Made by a program: the position numbers and the translations under genes. A stretch of 32,757 nt of DNA from a virus. How positions within the stretch are numbered: the stretch's first letter is position 1; the number at the start of each line of letters is the position of its first letter. Below are positions 24,251-31,123 of the stretch, piece after piece. Under the pieces are notes generated by a model. The model searched no databases, was not told where the DNA came from, and saw only the letters and a list, made by a program, of their open reading frames with translations. The stretch lies in IMG/VR virus record IMGVR_UViG_3300025645_000262, positions 1 to 32,757 of that record. The stretch is one strand, 5' to 3'.

Positions 24251-24259
24251 CAATGTAGA

Positions 24260-26515
24260 TCACCTCACCCTGCCTTCTTTGGCGCTAACCCATATTTTGC
24301 CCTCATTCTGTACCATATACCCGTTTGAAATGAGCGCATTCAGAGCCGTTGTGTAGGCGCTGGATGCGTTGGTTGAGGTCATCTTGCCCATCGTAAACTT
24401 GCGCAATTCCTCTTCATCAATGCACCAGAATTTGCGCGCTTCAGGCCACCCAGCGCCAGTTGGGTTCTCACCGCCAACGCCCTCTCCCCGCAGTTGCTTA
24501 AAGGCCGCGACAATAGCTTTCTGGTTTACTCCCGTCGGCTTCTTCTGGTTCATCTCGGCCACATCGTCCTCGTCGGCTTCTGTGATTGTGCATGTGGTCA
24601 CGTCATCGCCGTCCTCATCCACGCCCAGCTTGTGAACCTTCAGCACGAACATAATCGGCTCCTGCGGCTCCAGATCGCGCTGCTTGGTGGCGGTGGCTTT
24701 GCGGATGCCCTGATCCACCTCAAGCTCGATCTCGGTGTCCGTGGCGGCTCTCAGCGAACTATGCCCACGCGCACCCTTGGCTGTGTCTTTGCCGCTGTGA
24801 TGCACGATCATAATATGTGCTCCCGTAGCCTCACGCAGTGCATCTAGGTTCGATATAAACGCCGTCATATCGACGGCCCCGTTCTCATCGCCGCCAGCCA
24901 TTGCTCTCGAAAGTGTATCCACGCAAATCATTGCCAGCGGCTCCCCAAGCTGATGCTCAATGTCTTGGCACAGCTTAATGAGGCTCGCCAAGTCTACATC
25001 AGGGCGCAGCAGGTCAATGGGCGATGGCCTTACAGCCAGCGGCACATCAGACATGCCGTATTCCTCTCGCAGCGCCACGCATCGCGATTGGAATGCGTTG
25101 CCGCCCTCGGTGGCTAGGTAAAGCACTGGCCCCTTGCGAACCTTTGCGCCCTGCCACTCAATGCCTGCTGCCACACAGAATGCCATGTCGAGGCAGAAGA
25201 AGGATTTGCCCACGTTGCTTGGGCCGTAGATTACCGACATCTGCGCTCGGCCCAGCCAATTCTTGATCAGATATGATGACCGCAGGACGGGCTGCGCGTC
25301 CTTGATCCAGAAGATCGGCTTGCGGTCTTCGTTCGGAATAATGATGCCGCTGTGTGTTTGCTCTGGCTGCGGCTCTGGCGGCACGAAGTCAAAGTCGTTG
25401 AGGCTGTGGTCCTGCGACTTTGACATTGCTTCCTGCATTATTTGCTCACGCTGTGCCGCGTAGTCGTTTGGCCGCAACTCTTTGGCATACTCGCGCACTG
25501 CGTTCTTCATGTCGCCAGAGTGCTCAAAGTGGCAGTACAGGTCAAAGGCATCGCCCCACGCCATCGTCACGTCACCTGTCTTGCACTGGCCGATGCCTGC
25601 GTTGGCGTCAGAGCCTGACAGTGACACCCAGTGCGTGCCGAAGTCTTTCGTGGCAAACGATCCTGACGACTGGTTCGGGCTTCGGTAGCTGTCGGATTGT
25701 CCTTGCCGCTCGTATCCATACTTGAGGAAAAGGTCGCCGATGACGTGACGCTCGTTGAACTCTGCCACTGGATCGACATCGTCGCCAATCTTCTGGCGCA
25801 TTTCATCGCGTGCCGCCTGACGCTTCTGGCGCATTGCTGCGGCCTGCTGCTCGGCAATCTCTGCCTGCTCGGCGCGAAACTCTGCCTTGGCCCAAATGCG
25901 GCTGTCTTTGACGACAAGGTAGCCTTCTCCGCGATGCTTGGCGGAAGAATAGAACGCTGGGCTGCCATCAAAGTCACGCTTCTCTGGCGGCACGTTGGGC
26001 AGGTAGATTGGCTGGCCTGTGCGGCTGAGAGCGGCATCGCACTCAATGCCATGATCTGATTGCATGAGGTCAAACAGCGCTAACTGTGCGTCAATGTATT
26101 CTGCGCCCGTCAGGGGCTGTGCCAGCGGTATTAGGACGCGCCACTTGCGGTTTTCTGCTTTTGCCCCTGCTGACGAGTAGATCAGCGCCGCCGCGTCCCC
26201 TGTAATTGATCTGACGGCATTCAGCAGTTCATCCTGTTCGGGAGATCCTTTGTCCACATCAACCGCCAGCATCCAATATTCGCCATGCTCGCGCTGGGTG
26301 GCGTGGTTGCGGCCATCGTGTGCGCGATATGTGGACGGGATAACGAACGCGGCCTTCGCCTTGTCAGTGGCCTGCGGCGTGCCCACCATCGCCGCGATCT
26401 GGCCCAGCGTGATGCCGCTGTATTCTGCGCTTGGACTGCTGATTAACGTGTCCAAGCTGCCCTGCGCTGTAAGCAGCATTTTGTTGCGTATGTCGTATGT
26501 TTTTGCTAAACTCAC
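24260..26515 (-). CDS. PrimPol-helicase fusion (primase plus RepA-like helicase)
   Basis: This 751-aa protein should make primers and unwind DNA. The start is GTG at 26515 with an AAGGGAG site; the upstream TTG at 26557 lies in a hairpin and is not used. The N-terminal part (about 60-200) resembles an AEP primase: GEYWMLAVDVDKGSP gives Asp86/Asp88, NRKWRVLIPLAQ follows, then SRTGQPIYLP. A middle region (about 265-345) has DAFDLYCHFEHSGDMKNAV. The C-terminal RecA-type helicase has Walker A GPSNVGKS (431-438), Walker B MICVDTLS (Asp533), IVHHSGKD and RGHSSLRAATD, as in RepA/AAA_25 helicases. No polymerase gene was found, so host replicase is probably recruited. Confidence 0.85.
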   Translation of the reverse strand: MSLAKTYDIRNKMLLTAQGSLDTLISSPSAEYSGITLGQIAAMVGTPQATDKAKAAFVIPSTYRAHDGRNHATQREHGEYWMLAVDVDKGSPEQDELLNAVRSITGDAAALIYSSAGAKAENRKWRVLIPLAQPLTGAEYIDAQLALFDLMQSDHGIECDAALSRTGQPIYLPNVPPEKRDFDGSPAFYSSAKHRGEGYLVVKDSRIWAKAEFRAEQAEIAEQQAAAMRQKRQAARDEMRQKIGDDVDPVAEFNERHVIGDLFLKYGYERQGQSDSYRSPNQSSGSFATKDFGTHWVSLSGSDANAGIGQCKTGDVTMAWGDAFDLYCHFEHSGDMKNAVREYAKELRPNDYAAQREQIMQEAMSKSQDHSLNDFDFVPPEPQPEQTHSGIIIPNEDRKPIFWIKDAQPVLRSSYLIKNWLGRAQMSVIYGPSNVGKSFFCLDMAFCVAAGIEWQGAKVRKGPVLYLATEGGNAFQSRCVALREEYGMSDVPLAVRPSPIDLLRPDVDLASLIKLCQDIEHQLGEPLAMICVDTLSRAMAGGDENGAVDMTAFISNLDALREATGAHIMIVHHSGKDTAKGARGHSSLRAATDTEIELEVDQGIRKATATKQRDLEPQEPIMFVLKVHKLGVDEDGDDVTTCTITEADEDDVAEMNQKKPTGVNQKAIVAAFKQLRGEGVGGENPTGAGWPEARKFWCIDEEELRKFTMGKMTSTNASSAYTTALNALISNGYMVQNEGKIWVSAKEGRVR

Positions 26516-26555
26516 GTTGCAAACTCCCTTGTCAATTTGTTTGTCTCCACTGTTC

Positions 26556-26593
26556 AAGCCCCCGCAGGATACGCTTCCCGCGGGGGCTTTTTT
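26556..26593 (+). terminator. Strong intrinsic terminator facing against the genes
   Basis: AAGCCCCCGC and GCGGGGGCTT form a perfect 10-bp GC-rich stem with a 14-base loop and end in TTTTTT on the plus strand. The surrounding genes are on the minus strand, where the hairpin is followed by GAACAG and has no T-run. It should therefore stop antisense transcription most efficiently. Confidence 0.75.
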
Positions 26594-26594
26594 A

Positions 26595-27230
26595 TTAGAA
26601 CGGGATTTCGTCTAGGCTCACGCTGTCGGCAATAGGTGCCTTGGCTTCGGCTGGCGCTGGCTTGTATTCAAATTCGTCCAAGCCATCATTGCCGTTGGAT
26701 GTCATCGGCACTTCATCGAAGTCATCCAAGCCGCCACCTCCATATACAGCGTGCGTCACTTGCACTGTGTCAATCAAGAGAGATACCCCACCGTTGCCGT
26801 CTGGATCGGTGACGGGGAACGCTGTTACCTTGATTGAGCCTTTGGAGCCGCCCCAGATTGCAGTGTCGGCGAGCGGCTTCTTCATGCCGTCGATGACGGT
26901 AGGTTTGCTGTTTTCCTCGCCTTGGCCGTTGCAGCCGTTGCGCTTGGCTGAGAATGTGAAGCTGCCATCATCCATCTTCTTCATGCCGAAGACCTTGGAG
27001 AACGGTGGGTTTGTCTTGCAGCTTTCGTAGTGCGCCTTCAGTTCGCTGTGAAGCGCTTGAGCGGCATCCTTGTCCATCTTCCAGCCGATGGAGTATGAGG
27101 CACCTTGGGCGCGCGGATTGCACTCCTCTGAGCGCTTCTCAGCGGTGTTGAATTTGTATGTCGCGTTGAGGCGAGGATACAGAAATTCCACGTTGCGGAT
27201 CATTACGGGTTTGAAGTCAGTTTTTGCCAT
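26595..27230 (-). CDS. ssb: Single-stranded DNA-binding protein, phage type
   Basis: The 211-aa protein has an OB-fold-like core. It begins FKPVMIRNVEFLYPRLNATY, continues with ASYSIGWKMDKDAAQALHSE, then GSIKVTAFPVTDPDGNGG and SLLIDTVQVTHAVYGGGG. An acidic, flexible tail (LDDFDEVP, then NDGLDEFEY) ends SVSLDEIPF, like the partner-binding tip of bacterial SSB and the acidic tail of T7 gp2.5. It should coat single-stranded DNA and recruit partners. The ATG at 27230 has a GGGAG site. It lies between the exonuclease and primase-helicase genes, as expected for a replication/recombination set. Confidence 0.83.
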   Translation of the reverse strand: MAKTDFKPVMIRNVEFLYPRLNATYKFNTAEKRSEECNPRAQGASYSIGWKMDKDAAQALHSELKAHYESCKTNPPFSKVFGMKKMDDGSFTFSAKRNGCNGQGEENSKPTVIDGMKKPLADTAIWGGSKGSIKVTAFPVTDPDGNGGVSLLIDTVQVTHAVYGGGGLDDFDEVPMTSNGNDGLDEFEYKPAPAEAKAPIADSVSLDEIPF

Positions 27231-27232
27231 GT

Positions 27233-28042
27233 TTAGGCTCCCTTGTTTTCAGTAAAGTCGGCTGCGTCATGCAGCCAGCGGGGTAGTTCGATCACGTTTA
27301 CGCGATCTGACCAGCCTGTTGGGTAGTACCCATCATCGCTGGCGCTCTTAATCTTGGATAGGGTCTTGTGCATCTGTTGCTGGCCCCATGCAAGAAATTC
27401 TTCAGACAGTTCGTTCACCGATACTGCATACGGTGGTGTCTTCTCGACGTTCACAAAGACAAACCGCTCCGCATTCATGCCAGCTTGCTGCATGACGTGC
27501 AGGTAAAATGCGGCCTGTATTGCGTAGCCGTAGTCTATCATCTGCTTCGCCACGCCGCGCGGGCTGGAATCTTGGCACGTCTTGATGTCGTACACCACAC
27601 CCTGCTCCTGCCAGTAGCTGTCAGGGCGGCACTTGATCTCCAAGCCTGTAGCTGGATCGGTGGCAAAGAAGCTGGCCTCGTTGATCACGTCTCGTCCAGC
27701 CATCCTCTGACCGGCGGGGTGGAACAGTACGCTGTCGGCCACATTGCGTGCCAGATCGTAGTCCGACATTGTTAGCAGCGTTTTGCCCTCGGCCTGCGCG
27801 TCGGCATAGGCAGTAGACCAATCTTTGCCTCGGCGCGTTTCTGGGCCGCGCAAGGTATTCGCTCCATTTTCGAGCACCATGTCATGCACGGCAGTTCCCG
27901 TATCAAATGCTGTGCTGGATTTGTAGACCTTGGCCTTCCAGTGGGCCAGCGTGGATTTGTGAACCATCTTAACATCGCTGCTGCTGATGGCAGCGTAAGC
28001 GTGATATTCGGTGTTGGATAGATTGTCGGCGGTTATCATCAT
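27233..28042 (-). CDS. RecE-like PD-(D/E)XK exonuclease
   Basis: The 269-aa protein fits the exodeoxyribonuclease VIII (RecE-like) family. His53 lies in GTAVHDMVLE, Glu122 is followed by the FFATDPATGLEIKCRPD strand containing Asp141, and Asp152-x-Lys154 lies in VVYDIKTCQD. YGYAIQAAFYLHVMQQ is the family's closing helix. It should resect double-stranded DNA ends to give single strands for recombination or concatemer formation. Two adjacent ATGs (28042, 28039) follow a GGAGG site. No obvious annealing protein is encoded nearby; the SSB gene follows directly. Confidence 0.86.
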   Translation of the reverse strand: MMITADNLSNTEYHAYAAISSSDVKMVHKSTLAHWKAKVYKSSTAFDTGTAVHDMVLENGANTLRGPETRRGKDWSTAYADAQAEGKTLLTMSDYDLARNVADSVLFHPAGQRMAGRDVINEASFFATDPATGLEIKCRPDSYWQEQGVVYDIKTCQDSSPRGVAKQMIDYGYAIQAAFYLHVMQQAGMNAERFVFVNVEKTPPYAVSVNELSEEFLAWGQQQMHKTLSKIKSASDDGYYPTGWSDRVNVIELPRWLHDAADFTENKGA

Positions 28043-28536
28043 TTGTCCTCCGTCATTTCAATGATCAAGTTTATTATGTCGTTGATATAAAACACTTCTC
28101 TCGGCGAGTCGGGCAGGAATGGCTGTAGCACTCTAAGGTTACTTTGTTCTATGAAGTTAGTGATGTAGAAATTTGAAATCCCTAAAAAATTGCCAACTTC
28201 CTTTTTGGAAAAGAAAACCTTTCCGCTGCTTTCCAGTAACCGCATGACTTGCTTGTTCATGCCTTGAAACTCCTCCTGCGGTGTTTCCTCAATTTCGCGA
28301 AGAGCCTGCGAGTTGTGGTGAATGTTGCATTTTGGCTTTTCAGCATGGATGGCAGCAACCTCTGCCCTCAAAGCCTCCTCACGGGTGTCAAACCATTCAA
28401 TCTTAACGTCGGTTACTTCTGTAAACCAAGCGCTGCTTTTGTAGTGCTGTGACAGTCTGTTTTGCGCATTGAGACTTATTCCAACGTACAGCAAAGATTT
28501 ATCATCTGCGAACTGTCTATACAGTGCCGTCCTCAT
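28039..28536 (-). CDS. GIY-YIG nuclease domain protein with C-terminal DNA-binding part
   Basis: The start is placed at 28536 because it overlaps the preceding stop (ATGA) and has GGAGG eight bases before it. In the 165-aa product Tyr6 (ALYRQF) and the LLYVGIS strand form the GIY-YIG pair, Arg27 and His31 follow in NRLSQH, and the acidic residue is in AEVAAI before PKCNIH. The C-terminal half has a helix-turn-helix-like segment (SKKEVGNFLGISNFYITNFI). It may be a free-standing homing endonuclease, or a phage repair or host-DNA nuclease. Confidence 0.8.
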   Translation of the reverse strand: MRTALYRQFADDKSLLYVGISLNAQNRLSQHYKSSAWFTEVTDVKIEWFDTREEALRAEVAAIHAEKPKCNIHHNSQALREIEETPQEEFQGMNKQVMRLLESSGKVFFSKKEVGNFLGISNFYITNFIEQSNLRVLQPFLPDSPREVFYINDIINLIIEMTEDK

Positions 28537-29015
28537 AGCGTGGTCCTCCATTCGTACTGGTTAAGTTCAGCGCTGTTGCGAACGCTCATAAATGGCGTCT
28601 CGCTGGGGTTGATGCTTTCTATAACTTCCCGCAAGGACTGCTTCGTTTCAACGGCTGTCTTCGCCTTCTTGATTGCTTTCAACAGCTCTTCGACCATCCT
28701 TTTCTCGCCGACCAGCTCAAGGCCGTCAATGAGTGCGATAGACAGGCGACGCTGCACACCCTTGAACTCTGAGATGCAGATGCCGTGCTGCGATGCCTGC
28801 TGTTCAATTATCAAGCGCAACTCACGAACGCTCTTCTTCCCGATATTTGGGGTCCGAAGAAGCTGCTTGTCGGTCATTGCAATGATGTCGCCTACGGTTG
28901 GCACAGGCATATAGTCATGTCCCTTGTGCAGGCCGTGGTGGATCATATTCAGAATCCGCGTGGACAGGTGCGGTAGGTCTTTGGCCAGCATGGCCTCAAA
29001 TTCTGCGTAGTTCAT
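28533..29015 (-). CDS. RNA polymerase alpha-CTD-like protein, 160 aa
   Basis: Residues about 17-78 follow the bacterial RNA polymerase alpha C-terminal domain. STRILNMIHHGLHKG is followed by TVGDIIAMTDKQLLRTPNIG and KKSVRELRLIIEQ, the helix-hairpin-helix that in alpha binds UP-element DNA and activators. The rest (about 85-160) is a helical region (MVEELLKAIKKAKTAVETKQ) with no known match. It could compete with or replace alpha-CTD contacts to change host transcription, or simply use the fold to bind DNA. The ATG at 29015 overlaps the previous stop (ATGA). Confidence 0.78.
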   Translation of the reverse strand: MNYAEFEAMLAKDLPHLSTRILNMIHHGLHKGHDYMPVPTVGDIIAMTDKQLLRTPNIGKKSVRELRLIIEQQASQHGICISEFKGVQRRLSIALIDGLELVGEKRMVEELLKAIKKAKTAVETKQSLREVIESINPSETPFMSVRNSAELNQYEWRTTL

Positions 29016-29482
29016 TTCATCGTCTCCTTCCCATATAGCGCAATCAGCGTGGCTTCTGCTCGGCCATCGTCTTTCACGCGTTTAAACTTTTCAGCGAACT
29101 CAGGAAAGCGCTGCATCGCCACGCCACGGCTCACGCCCTTGTCCCTGTTCAGGCCGAAGTGGCCCTTCCACTTTGCAGGTGTCACAAGCCGCATCGGCGT
29201 GTTAGTCGCGGCCAGTGCCATGTGCAGCGCGCCGACTTGTTCACCGAATCGCCACACGGAGCTGACGCCCTGACGCGGCATTGCACCGACTTGCTCAATC
29301 CACGCGACACGCTCGCCGTCACCCTCTGGCTCCAAGATCGACAGGATGCCGTGGTGGTTCAGGATCGGCTTGCCCTTGGCGTTCATCATCGTCGGCATGT
29401 CATGCACCTCGATGTCGCCCGTTTCGGGCCAGTAAAGCGTGATTGCGCCAGTGAATCCTGGGTCGATCCCGTAGATCAGCAT
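29012..29482 (-). CDS. RuvC-like Holliday junction resolvase
   Basis: This 156-aa protein has the RuvC layout. Asp7 lies in YGIDPGFTGAI, the second acid in WIEQVGAMPRQGVSS, and the C-terminal acids in KDDGRAEATLIALYG. The linking region contains VWRFGEQVGALHMAL and VTPAKWKGHFGL, typical of phage RuvC-like resolvases. It should cut branched DNA before packaging, working with the exonuclease and SSB. The start overlaps the previous stop (TAATG at 29482), and the end overlaps the next gene (ATGA). Confidence 0.88.
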   Translation of the reverse strand: MLIYGIDPGFTGAITLYWPETGDIEVHDMPTMMNAKGKPILNHHGILSILEPEGDGERVAWIEQVGAMPRQGVSSVWRFGEQVGALHMALAATNTPMRLVTPAKWKGHFGLNRDKGVSRGVAMQRFPEFAEKFKRVKDDGRAEATLIALYGKETMK

Positions 29483-29643
29483 TAGTCAGCCCTCGGCTGT
29501 TCTGTGTGGATGCCCTTGGATGTCGCATCCTTGAGTGCGCAGTGGCGTAGATATGTCGCCAGCGCCATTCCTGTTTTCGCGGCGGCATAGGTCAACGCCT
29601 CATGCTGCTCCTCGGTCAGTATGACCCGACTTTCTTTCCTCAT
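29482..29643 (-). CDS. Ribbon-helix-helix-like small protein, first leftward gene, 53 aa
   Basis: An ATG at 29643 with an AGAGGAGA site opens a 53-codon frame on the minus strand. The product (MRKESRVILTEEQHEALTYA, then AAKTGMALATYLRHCALKDA) has the pattern of a ribbon-helix-helix fold: a short basic strand, a helix with an acidic start, and a second helix after G-M/T. Such proteins often repress their own operons, and this one lies at the head of the leftward unit, next to the divergent promoters. Autoregulation is an inference. Its TAA overlaps the RuvC-like start (TAATG). Confidence 0.75.
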   Translation of the reverse strand: MRKESRVILTEEQHEALTYAAAKTGMALATYLRHCALKDATSKGIHTEQPRAD

Positions 29644-29670
29644 CGCATTTCTCCTCTGCTGATGATGGGT

Positions 29671-29698
29671 ATCATATGGGATAAAAAATGTAGCGCAA
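29671..29698 (-). promoter_or_regulatory. Candidate leftward promoter
   Basis: On the minus strand TTGCGC (29693-29698) is separated by 16 bases from TATGAT (29671-29676), ending 28 bases before the first leftward start. The boxes are near-consensus sigma70-type. A TATAAT on the minus strand nearby (within CCAATTATATTG) is an alternative -10 but lacks a good -35. Confidence 0.5.
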
Positions 29699-29712
29699 GG
29701 CCAATTATATTG

Positions 29713-29740
29713 TTGACTGCAATTTTCTCATCTGTATTCT
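29713..29740 (+). promoter_or_regulatory. Candidate rightward promoter
   Basis: TTGACT (29713-29718), 16 bases, then TATTCT (29735-29740) lies 32 bases before the ATG at 29772, with a good AAGGAG site between. The -35 matches the TTGAC common in alphaproteobacteria. It is back to back with the leftward promoter, separated by only 14 bases. Confidence 0.55.
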
Positions 29741-29771
29741 GACATCACTGAAGCAAACCAAGGAGACTACA

Positions 29772-30278
29772 ATGCAAACTATTCTTATTACGAATTATCA
29801 TCCTGACGGATTCGCATTTGCCTTAAATGAGGAGAATGAGCAGGTGTTTATCCCACCGTATGCCACGGACGGGGCGATCTTGGAGCGCGGCAGACGCTAT
29901 TTCGCGATCCTCGTACCGAATCACAAAGAGGATCAGCGCAAAAACACTCCACACATGGCCGTGTCGGTCATAGCCACTGAGGACGCTGTAAGATTAGATG
30001 ATGAGCCTGCTACACCCGCTACATCCGCTACATCCGCTACATCCGACAATCAGGATAAGCGCGACGAATTGGTTTACGCTTTGATCTGCGGAGGTTCATA
30101 CATGACCACACGCGAGATCGCCGAGTACAGCGACCTAGACGCTAAGACGGCCAGCAACAGCGCCAACCGCCTGTTCAACGCAGGCCGCATTGCCAAAGCG
30201 GAAATCTACAACCGTGTCGGCCAAGCGAGGCCAAGCTTCGTGCTGTGGGCCGAGAACGCCAACGAATTTGTGGAGTAA
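29772..30278 (+). CDS. Two-domain protein with winged-helix C-terminus, 168 aa
   Basis: This is the first rightward gene, with an AAGGAG site. The N-terminal part (about 1-60, DGFAFALNEENEQVFIPPYA, then ERGRRYFAILVP) resembles a cold-shock/OB-like beta barrel. A Pro/Ala/Thr/Ser linker (PATPATSATSATS) follows. The C-terminal part (about 95-165) has a winged-helix pattern (MTTREIAEYSDLDAKTASNS, then ANRLFNAGRIAKAEIY). Its position as the first gene of the unit suggests an early regulator, but the target is unknown. Confidence 0.75.
   Translation: MQTILITNYHPDGFAFALNEENEQVFIPPYATDGAILERGRRYFAILVPNHKEDQRKNTPHMAVSVIATEDAVRLDDEPATPATSATSATSDNQDKRDELVYALICGGSYMTTREIAEYSDLDAKTASNSANRLFNAGRIAKAEIYNRVGQARPSFVLWAENANEFVE
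30009..30044 (+). repeat. Four 9-bp tandem repeats inside a gene
   Basis: One GCTACACCC and three exact GCTACATCC units lie in frame and encode the Pro/Ala/Thr/Ser linker of the 168-aa protein. The copy number can change without breaking the frame. Confidence 0.8.
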
Positions 30279-30282
30279 GCAG

Positions 30283-30441
30283 ATGCAAGAGCGCAAAACT
30301 ATTCTGGCGCGACTTCGCCGCAAGATCGACATCATCAGGCTTGATCAAAAGCAAATTGGCGCAAACATGGGTGGCCACGCTTCCGAGTGCTTGTCGCTGC
30401 TCGACATTCTGGATCGCATGGAAAAGGAGAAGGACCAATGA
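30283..30441 (+). CDS. Small helical protein, 52 aa
   Basis: The ATG at 30283 follows a GGAG site and starts four bases after the previous gene ends. The product is a charged helix (MQERKTILARLRRKIDIIRL, then CLSLLDILDRMEKEKDQ) and probably forms a coiled coil. Its TGA overlaps the next start (ATGA at 30438). No family recognised. It is one of a series of small overlapping genes. Confidence 0.65.
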   Translation: MQERKTILARLRRKIDIIRLDQKQIGANMGGHASECLSLLDILDRMEKEKDQ

Positions 30442-30905
30442 TTGTCACAACAGCCGCAGCCTGCCTCGCAATGGCGATATACTATGAGGGCCGATCTGAA
30501 CCAGCGGATGCCCAGATGACCATCGCGGAGGTCGTCATCAACCGCGCCGCCCACCCTGACTTCCCAAACACGATCTGCGAGGTGGTCAAACAGCCCAGCC
30601 GCCGCCCAGTCACCCGCCCTGCCGCTTGCCAGTTTAGCTTCTGGTGCGATGGCAAGGATGACACGCCCCACGACAAGGCGGCATGGAAAACGGCTCAGAC
30701 AGTGGCCAAGGAGGCTCTCTCAGGCGCAACTCTGCGCACGGGTGCCACCCACTACCACACGCGTGCAGTCAAGCCTGTGTGGCGGCACAGTTTGACACCG
30801 CTCGGCGCTATCGGCGAGCATGTATTCTACACTGACGGCAAGTGCCTGCTGGCGCTCGGCTGCTCGCTGCGCCCAGTATCGCGTCCAGAGGGAGAGACAT
30901 CGTGA
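30438..30905 (+). CDS. SleB-like cell wall hydrolase
   Basis: The 155-aa protein matches the SleB/Hydrolase_2 family. The sequence CLAMAIYYEGRSEPADAQ contains the catalytic Glu region, MTIAEVVINRAAHPDFP follows, CQFSFWCDGK carries a second conserved Cys/Trp set, and ATHYHTRAVKPVWRHSL and IGEHVFY close the domain. Such enzymes cut peptidoglycan, often as cortex-lytic or phage endolysins. The hydrophobic start is part of the domain, not a clear signal peptide. It is separate from the lysis cassette at the other end of the window. The start overlaps the previous stop (ATGA). Confidence 0.85.
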   Translation: MIVTTAAACLAMAIYYEGRSEPADAQMTIAEVVINRAAHPDFPNTICEVVKQPSRRPVTRPAACQFSFWCDGKDDTPHDKAAWKTAQTVAKEALSGATLRTGATHYHTRAVKPVWRHSLTPLGAIGEHVFYTDGKCLLALGCSLRPVSRPEGETS

Positions 30906-31123
30906 GCAAACAGAACCTAGAGAAAGCAATCGCGGTGCTGGAGAAGCAGCACGACGAGATGTGGGCGCAGACGCGCGGCGTCAGGCGATCGACAGCCAGC
31001 GCCGATCTGGCGATGCTCGGAGCGCAAATTGACAGGTACAAGGCCGAGTTAGCTAATCCTTTAATGGTTGCAAATACGGAAAGCACCCAGACTTTGATGG
31101 CAGGAGAAGAAAATGAGAAGTGA
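30902..31123 (+). CDS. Small helical protein with GTG start, 73 aa
   Basis: The GTG at 30902 overlaps the previous stop (GTGA) and has a GAGGGAGAG site. The product (SKQNLEKAIAVLEKQHDEMW, then LAMLGAQIDRYKAELAN) is mostly helical and could form a coiled coil. The C-terminus is polar (MAGEENEK). It overlaps the GcrA-like gene by 11 bases. The function is unknown. Confidence 0.65.
   Translation: MSKQNLEKAIAVLEKQHDEMWAQTRGVRRSTASADLAMLGAQIDRYKAELANPLMVANTESTQTLMAGEENEK

Noticed and set aside
24086-24253. Upstream extension of the 188-aa gene using a TTG start
   Set aside because: The extension translates the intergenic tandem repeats (VVYVVYVV), while the ATG at 24085 has a strong GGAGGAG site.
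26516-26557. TTG start for the PrimPol-helicase gene
   Set aside because: It lies in the arm of the terminator hairpin, and the GTG at 26515 has a proper AAGGGAG site.
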